Shown here: in pieces, positions 43,410 through 47,740 of the stretch | How the letters are laid out: each line of letters starts with the position of its first letter | How positions within the stretch are numbered: the stretch's first letter is position 1 | Assembly (NCBI GenBank): GCA_944384015.1 | Contig: CALWRT010000018.1 | Span: 1 to 47,740 of the forward strand | Length of the DNA stretch: 47,740 bases | Direction of reading: 5' to 3' | Origin: an uncultured Lachnospiraceae bacterium | Lineage (GTDB): Bacteria > Bacillota > Clostridia > Lachnospirales > Lachnospiraceae | The notes under the pieces: model-generated | What the model saw: only the letters and a program-made list of their open reading frames with translations | The model's database searches: none | Told to the model about the DNA's origin: nothing | Program-made: the position numbers and the translations under genes

Positions 43410-45476
43410 TTAGAAACAAGTGGCTTTCAAGATATATTCATAGATGCCGTAAATGTTCAGCCCTGCCGCCCCAAGGAACAGAATCCGGTAATACCACACT
43501 TCGTCCCACCGGAATTTTATCCGGTTATTGACAAAGATATACAGAAGAGGCAGAATCAGCGGGATATAATATCTCGCCTGCACCCCCTCGATGGACGACG
43601 CGCCCACCACGCTGTATGTGCCGTACAGCGACGTCCAAATGACCGCGGCCAGTCCGGCGAACATAACGCCAATCAACACCTTATAGCCCGCGCTCAGCAC
43701 AAACGTATCTTCTTCCTTTGTCTTGACAAGGCAGGCGAACAGGAGCAGGATGGCCGTCACAATGCCGCAGGCGGCCGGGTACATGCCGTTGTAGGCCAGA
43801 TCCAGCCATGCCCTTCCCCCGAAGGTATATGCCCACAGAGTACTCGCCATGCTGGATAGCAGCATTTTAGCATAGGTGAACGGGTTCTGAAGGATATACC
43901 CAATCTGTCCGATCATACTTACGCCCTGTACTCTCCGGTCTCCGGCGGTGCTCAAGTCATAATCCACGCCCACGCCAATGGACGGGGCAGCTCCCGGCGC
44001 GCTGAATATGGAGTACAGCAGCCATCCAGCCACAGCCGCGCAGGCCGCGATTAAGATCCACCGGCTCTTCCGATCCCGGAACTTCCGAGCCGGCAAGAAG
44101 CACAGCAGGAAAATCATAAAGATATAAATTTGCTTAGACCAGCTCCCAGCCGCGAAGCAGACCATCATCAGCAGGGCGTTCTGCCATTTCAGATAACCCT
44201 CCGACGCAATCTCATTCAGCCAGAGAATAAAGCCCAAGAACAGCAGCGCCGTGATAAATGCGTCATAGGTATACTCCGACGCCAGGAAGAGCGGCGTGGG
44301 CATCAGTCCCACCACAGCGATGAACTTTTTCCCGCTTCGGGCCAGCTTCATCGCCAGCATCAGAACAAGCAGATAGAACACCAGGTTCCCAGCCTTCCCC
44401 ATCATATACTGCATGTCAAAGGGCAGATGCAGTACTCTGGCAAGCATGAGGAACAGGGACTGGGGCAGATAGGCCCTCGTGCTGTAGCCGATAAAACGGC
44501 TTTGGTAAGAAATATCAGCAGTCTTCATATCGTCGTGTTCCCGCAGGTATTCCGTCACTGCGGCCCGCTCCTCGATGGTGGCAAACCCAGGGGAGTATTT
44601 TCCCCTCATGCCCATCGCCGATTCCGGTGTCTCGATCGTAGAGCCAAAAGAGGCCTCGTAGGCATGGAGGAAATGGATATGTTCATCCCACCCTGACTGG
44701 TTGCATCCCACAAGAATGACCATGGATAATCCCAGATACAGGCAGACCACCCCAAATACCACATGCAGTTTCTTCTTATACAGCTGTCTCGCCGAACACA
44801 GGAAAAGGAGCAGCCAGCCGCTTCCCGCCAGGAAAGCCGCCCGGTATCCGTTAAACCGGAACTCATTATAGAAGGACACTGACACCCCAGTGCCGTCAAA
44901 GTCAAAATCGCCGTAGGTGGTGAGCTCTACTTCGTCGGCTGTCATTCCCACGTTCATATATCCTTCGTCCAGCCTGGAGCTGACTGTGTCGTACATCAGG
45001 TAATCGTTCAGCAGCTCCCCGTCCAGGTAGAAGCGGGCTTCCACGCCGTAGTTGGCATAGCGGCTCTCATCCACCGGATAAGCGAACTTCATTCCCTTCA
45101 CATACCGCGCCTCCCCGAGAGGTACGCGTATCACTGCCTGTTTCACCACTTTATAAGTCTTGCCGTCCTTTTCTATGAGAGTTTCCTCCAGCGTGCTCTC
45201 GTAGTCAGCCCCCAGCAGCTCATAGTAGAGGCGGTTCATCTCCTCCTGGTAACGCAGATCTTCCAGCATCTGCTCATCCATCTCTGACGTGAATTCCTGA
45301 TATTCTATCTGGACACGGCTATCGCTCCCGTCCAGGGCAAAGGATTCCTCGTAATTTTCCTGGGCAAGCCCGTGGTAATTGAATAGGAACACTTCCAGGA
45401 GGACGGCGGCCGCCAGTATCAAGACGGCGATCAGCCCAATGCGCCTGCCCTTCTTATCGAACTGCACTCGTCTCAT
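43410..45476 (-). CDS. DUF2142 membrane protein
   Basis: A 688-residue polytopic protein. One N-terminal helix is followed by an extracytoplasmic domain of about 180 residues, then about twelve helices. The loop GCNQSGWDEHIHFLHAYEA (DEHIHF) is the family signature and carries the acidic residue expected for GT-C-like chemistry; FALDG-type beta strands precede it. DUF2142 members are found in surface polysaccharide and teichoic-acid loci and are thought to be glycosyltransferases using lipid-linked sugars. ATG 45476 with GGAGGAAGGAAAG is the start. It overlaps the upstream gene by 23 bases. Confidence 0.83.
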   Translation of the reverse strand: MRRVQFDKKGRRIGLIAVLILAAAVLLEVFLFNYHGLAQENYEESFALDGSDSRVQIEYQEFTSEMDEQMLEDLRYQEEMNRLYYELLGADYESTLEETLIEKDGKTYKVVKQAVIRVPLGEARYVKGMKFAYPVDESRYANYGVEARFYLDGELLNDYLMYDTVSSRLDEGYMNVGMTADEVELTTYGDFDFDGTGVSVSFYNEFRFNGYRAAFLAGSGWLLLFLCSARQLYKKKLHVVFGVVCLYLGLSMVILVGCNQSGWDEHIHFLHAYEASFGSTIETPESAMGMRGKYSPGFATIEERAAVTEYLREHDDMKTADISYQSRFIGYSTRAYLPQSLFLMLARVLHLPFDMQYMMGKAGNLVFYLLVLMLAMKLARSGKKFIAVVGLMPTPLFLASEYTYDAFITALLFLGFILWLNEIASEGYLKWQNALLMMVCFAAGSWSKQIYIFMIFLLCFLPARKFRDRKSRWILIAACAAVAGWLLYSIFSAPGAAPSIGVGVDYDLSTAGDRRVQGVSMIGQIGYILQNPFTYAKMLLSSMASTLWAYTFGGRAWLDLAYNGMYPAACGIVTAILLLFACLVKTKEEDTFVLSAGYKVLIGVMFAGLAAVIWTSLYGTYSVVGASSIEGVQARYYIPLILPLLYIFVNNRIKFRWDEVWYYRILFLGAAGLNIYGIYEYILKATCF

Positions 45477-46194
45477 CTTTCCTTCCTCCATATCTGTTCT
45501 CTATCTCCGGCATATTATCTTCTGTCTTCTCTTTCCTCTTCCTGCGCGCCCCCTTCTCTGTGAGAAAGAAGACTCCCGCCAGTATAAAGAGCAGCAGACA
45601 CAAATCATACAGCAGCGGATAATAATCCACGCGGTAAACATAATAGCATTTCAGGCTGCCATCCAGCAATTCTTCGTTGACGTACGTAGAAGCGTCTTCT
45701 GTCCTTGCTGAATTCACATAGATTCCCGGATATTCCGCCGTCCCCTGTTCTGCCTCATAGGCGAACAGCACGTACAATTCTCCTATACACTGCCTATAAT
45801 TGTCGAAGGGAATGTACACATACTGGCCGTCATCAATATCCGCCATGGAGATCAGGCTCTCCGAGTACAATGTCTCCCTGCCCGCATCATAGACCCATAC
45901 ATGCAGGTATCCCGTGTCGATCTCTCGTCCGTTTTTTCCAATGCCCACCTGTATTCCGGCCAGCGGATAGCCCCTTGTCCCGCACTGATAGGAGAGGGTT
46001 GTCCCGGGCTCCATGGGAATCAGCTGCTCGCCCTCCGCGCTCATATTAATTGTCACTGTCTGAAGCTGCTGCTTCGGCCTGATAAAACTTACAGCAAGTC
46101 CCAGAAGGCACAGCACAATGCCAGCTCCTACAATCCGCCTGCCGTACGTCCTCAGCAGTTCTCCCGCACGCAGTTCTCTTAGCTTATTATTCAA
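45454..46194 (-). CDS. small membrane protein with extracytoplasmic beta-sandwich domain
   Basis: A 246-residue protein. A helix at about 20-38 is followed by a soluble domain of about 130 residues, then a second helix (about 190-212) and a charged cytoplasmic tail. The soluble part (about 50-170) follows the same strand pattern as the C-terminal domain of the 705-residue protein at 6209-8326: GTTLSYQC, LAGIQVGIG, LHVWVYDAGRETL, YVYIPFDN. I do not recognise a named family. Being coupled to the DUF2142 gene, it probably acts with it, perhaps as a glycan-binding or membrane partner. The start is TTG 46194 with GGAGG six bases upstream. Confidence 0.72.
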   Translation of the reverse strand: MNNKLRELRAGELLRTYGRRIVGAGIVLCLLGLAVSFIRPKQQLQTVTINMSAEGEQLIPMEPGTTLSYQCGTRGYPLAGIQVGIGKNGREIDTGYLHVWVYDAGRETLYSESLISMADIDDGQYVYIPFDNYRQCIGELYVLFAYEAEQGTAEYPGIYVNSARTEDASTYVNEELLDGSLKCYYVYRVDYYPLLYDLCLLLFILAGVFFLTEKGARRKRKEKTEDNMPEIENRYGGRKDETSAVR

Positions 46195-46213
46195 AACAGA
46201 CCTCCATTTATTG

Positions 46214-46246
46214 AAAAAAAGAAAGACTGATGCACATGTGCACCAG
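46214..46246 (-). terminator. terminator of the HPr gene
   Basis: On the minus strand CTGGTGCACATGTGCATCAG forms a near-perfect palindrome (plus 46227-46246) followed by TCTTTCTTTTTTT. It lies 14 bp after the HPr stop and just before the 246-residue protein, so it separates HPr transcription from the glycan genes or attenuates read-through into them. Confidence 0.8.
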
Positions 46247-46259
46247 CCCGCTCATTCAT

Positions 46260-46523
46260 CTATTCGCCCAATCCGCTCTCAATCGCATCAACCAAAGCCT
46301 TCAGCGCTTCTTCTTCATCTACGCCTTCACAAGTCAGCTCAATCTCATCTCCGCACTTCACACAGGCTCCCAATACGCTCAAAACACTCTTCGCATTTGC
46401 CGTCACTGCCCGGAAAGAAAATGTAATCTGGGATTTGAACTGCATAGCTTCCTTGCATAAGATCCCTGCCGGCCGCAAATGCAGTCCTGTCGGATTTTTC
46501 ACAACGACCTTCTGACTTACCAT
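46260..46523 (-). CDS. ptsH: HPr family phosphocarrier protein
   Basis: An 87-residue protein of standard HPr length. The phosphotransfer histidine His15 lies in PTGLHLRPAG. The regulatory Ser46 lies in NAKSVLSVL, the HPr-kinase site of Firmicutes. HPr passes phosphate from enzyme I to sugar permeases and, when Ser46 is phosphorylated, acts with CcpA in catabolite control. Having His15 rules out a Crh-type paralogue. It has its own promoter and terminator. GGGAGG precedes the ATG. No ptsI is adjacent in the window. Confidence 0.95.
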   Translation of the reverse strand: MVSQKVVVKNPTGLHLRPAGILCKEAMQFKSQITFSFRAVTANAKSVLSVLGACVKCGDEIELTCEGVDEEEALKALVDAIESGLGE

Positions 46524-46593
46524 GTTGACATCCCTCCCAACAAGCTTTCATAGTAAACCTCAATGCCCCTGTACAGACACTGCGTATGAAAAA

Positions 46594-46622
46594 ATTATAA
46601 CAGACCATCTAATTTTGCACAA
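46594..46622 (-). promoter_or_regulatory. promoter of the HPr gene
   Basis: On the minus strand TTGTGC (plus 46617-46622) and a perfect TATAAT (plus 46594-46599) are separated by 17 bp. The site lies about 70 bp before the ATG at 46523. I saw no cre-like site overlapping it. Confidence 0.7.
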
Positions 46623-46741
46623 GCATTTCTGTATTTTTTTATTCAATTTTCATAATAAACGTTACCGTTCATCTATACGATAGCCTGCATGCGGACAACT
46701 AAGCCTCGAAGCAGCCGGCTCCCCCTGATGCGTGAAATCCA

Positions 46742-47740
46742 TCAAAGCATTGTGTCAGAAATTAGCTTTGCCAGCTTCTTGGCTTCTTCCCGGATGGCGT
46801 TCTTGTCCTTCCCTTCAATCATAACGCGAACCAAAGGTTCGGTTCCCGAGGGCCGTATCAGCACTCTTCCCTCTCCCTGGAATTTCTCCTCAGCCGCCTG
46901 GATCGCCTCCGCGATCTCGGGGTAATCCATATAGTGTTCTTTCTTATGATTCGGTACTCTTGCATTGACAAGCTCTTGGGGCAGCACTTCCATAATCTCT
47001 GCCAGCTCAGACAAAGGCTTTCCCGTATCCACCATCACCTGCAGGAGGTGCAGCGCCGACAGAAGTCCGTCTCCCGTCGTACTGTCATCCAAGAAAATGA
47101 TATGGCCCGACTGCTCTCCTCCAAGGTTGTAGCCTGCTTCCAGCATACGCTCCAGGACATAGCGGTCTCCCACCTTCGTCTGCTCGATACGGATTCCTTT
47201 CTCTTTGCCCATGAGGATAAAGCCAAGGTTGCTCATCACCGTACCGACGATGGTATCCGACTTCAGCAGCCCTTTCTGTTTCATATAATTGCCGCAGATG
47301 GCCAGAAGCACATCTCCATCTACAATATTGCCTTTCTCGTCCACAGCCAGCAAACGGTCGGCATCTCCGTCAAAAGCGAGCCCCACTGCCGCCTTCTCAT
47401 ATACAACCCTTGCCTGCAGCTCTTCCATATGGGTGGAGCCGCAGTTCACATTGATATTGGTTCCGTCTGGATCGGTGTGAATGGCTACAATATCTGCTCC
47501 CAGATCTTTCAGTGTCTCGATCGCCGTATAATGGGCTGCCCCCTCTGCACAGTCTACGACAACTTTCATTCCCGTCAGATCCACCGGCACCCGGCGCTGC
47601 ACATATTTAATGTAGTCTTCCTTAGCGTCCAGCCGATACTTCACGCTTCCCACAAGAGCCCCCACTGGTTCCGGGATATCTTCCATCCCTTCCTCAATCA
47701 GCATCTCAATCTCATCTTCAATCGCATCCGACAGCTTCTG
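46742..47740 (-). CDS. glmM: phosphoglucosamine mutase, 3' part
   Basis: The 333 C-terminal codons of a gene that continues past the right edge; the frame is open to base 47740. The protein interconverts glucosamine-6-phosphate and glucosamine-1-phosphate on the way to UDP-GlcNAc. FDGDADRLLAVD is the metal-binding loop, GGEQSGHIIF the sugar-specificity loop, and RPSGTEPLVRVM the phosphate-binding loop of the C-terminal domain. The phosphoserine active site lies outside the window. It provides amino-sugar precursors for cell wall and probably for the neighbouring polysaccharide. No clear terminator follows its stop. Confidence 0.95.
   Translation of the reverse strand, partial: QKLSDAIEDEIEMLIEEGMEDIPEPVGALVGSVKYRLDAKEDYIKYVQRRVPVDLTGMKVVVDCAEGAAHYTAIETLKDLGADIVAIHTDPDGTNINVNCGSTHMEELQARVVYEKAAVGLAFDGDADRLLAVDEKGNIVDGDVLLAICGNYMKQKGLLKSDTIVGTVMSNLGFILMGKEKGIRIEQTKVGDRYVLERMLEAGYNLGGEQSGHIIFLDDSTTGDGLLSALHLLQVMVDTGKPLSELAEIMEVLPQELVNARVPNHKKEHYMDYPEIAEAIQAAEEKFQGEGRVLIRPSGTEPLVRVMIEGKDKNAIREEAKKLAKLISDTML

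Noticed and set aside
1-47740. CRISPR array, tRNA, rRNA, IS element or prophage
   Set aside because: No regularly spaced direct repeats, cloverleaf sequences, rRNA segments, transposase or integrase genes were seen. The repeats found are dispersed palindromes.

Overview
The window looks like a chromosomal segment from a Gram-positive Firmicute of the class Clostridia, most likely a Lachnospiraceae-type gut bacterium. The base composition is moderate in G+C, Shine-Dalgarno sites are strong (AGGAGG), TTG and GTG starts occur, and HPr has both His15 and Ser46. The gene set is for an envelope polysaccharide and includes GtrA, GT-C, DUF2142, DUF1919, MBOAT-DHHW and CDP-glycerol transferase types. 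This placement is inference. I saw no rRNA, tRNA, CRISPR array or insertion sequence. Nearly the whole window is one large surface-glycan locus.

Layout: (1) 217-1779 (-), an FAD oxidoreductase of the type found in glycan clusters. (2) 2147-8326 (+), a von Willebrand factor A protein, then a membrane glycosyltransferase and two large polytopic proteins behind a hairpin-rich leader. (3) 8474-13257 (-), an acyltransferase, a dTDP-3-amino-3,6-dideoxyhexose pair (FdtB/FdtA type), a GtrB-like transferase, GtrA, and a Bcp peroxiredoxin at the end. (4) 13536-14741 (+), a TagF-like CDP-glycerol transferase that is divergent from block 3, with good promoters on both sides. (5) 14840-17171 (+), an AT-richer two-gene insertion encoding a RloA/RloB (AbiL-like) defence pair with its own operator-like promoter. 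(6) 17176-36916 (-), a run of 18 tightly packed genes: glycosyltransferases, GT-C-like membrane proteins, RmlD, DUF2304, MBOAT plus DHHW O-acylation, two acyltransferase-3 proteins, and a PLP enzyme plus LicC-like cytidylyltransferase module. (7) 37024-37809 (+), a lone fucosyltransferase-like gene. (8) 37952-46194 (-), three GT2 transferases, a hexapeptide acetyltransferase, a flippase, a DUF2142 protein and a small membrane protein. (9) 46260-47740 (-), HPr and the 3' part of glmM, which runs off the right edge.

How the parts could work together (inference): GlmM feeds amino-sugar precursors. RmlD and FdtA/FdtB make dTDP-deoxysugars. GT2 enzymes with C-terminal membrane segments charge undecaprenyl phosphate with single sugars, which GtrA-type proteins flip. 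The many polytopic GT-C-like proteins then attach these sugars outside the membrane. Cytoplasmic GT2/GT4 enzymes build a repeat unit that the flippase exports. MBOAT-DHHW and acyltransferase-3 proteins acylate it, and a PLP enzyme plus cytidylyltransferase may make a CDP-amino alcohol for decoration. No initiating phosphoglycosyltransferase, recognisable Wzy or ABC exporter is in the window.

The least ordinary signals are non-coding. One is a six-copy family of 27-28 bp palindromes next to gene ends. Another is a two-copy ~91-95 bp palindrome with compensatory changes in its outer arms. A third is a perfect palindrome spanning the -35/-10 spacer of the RloA/RloB promoter.
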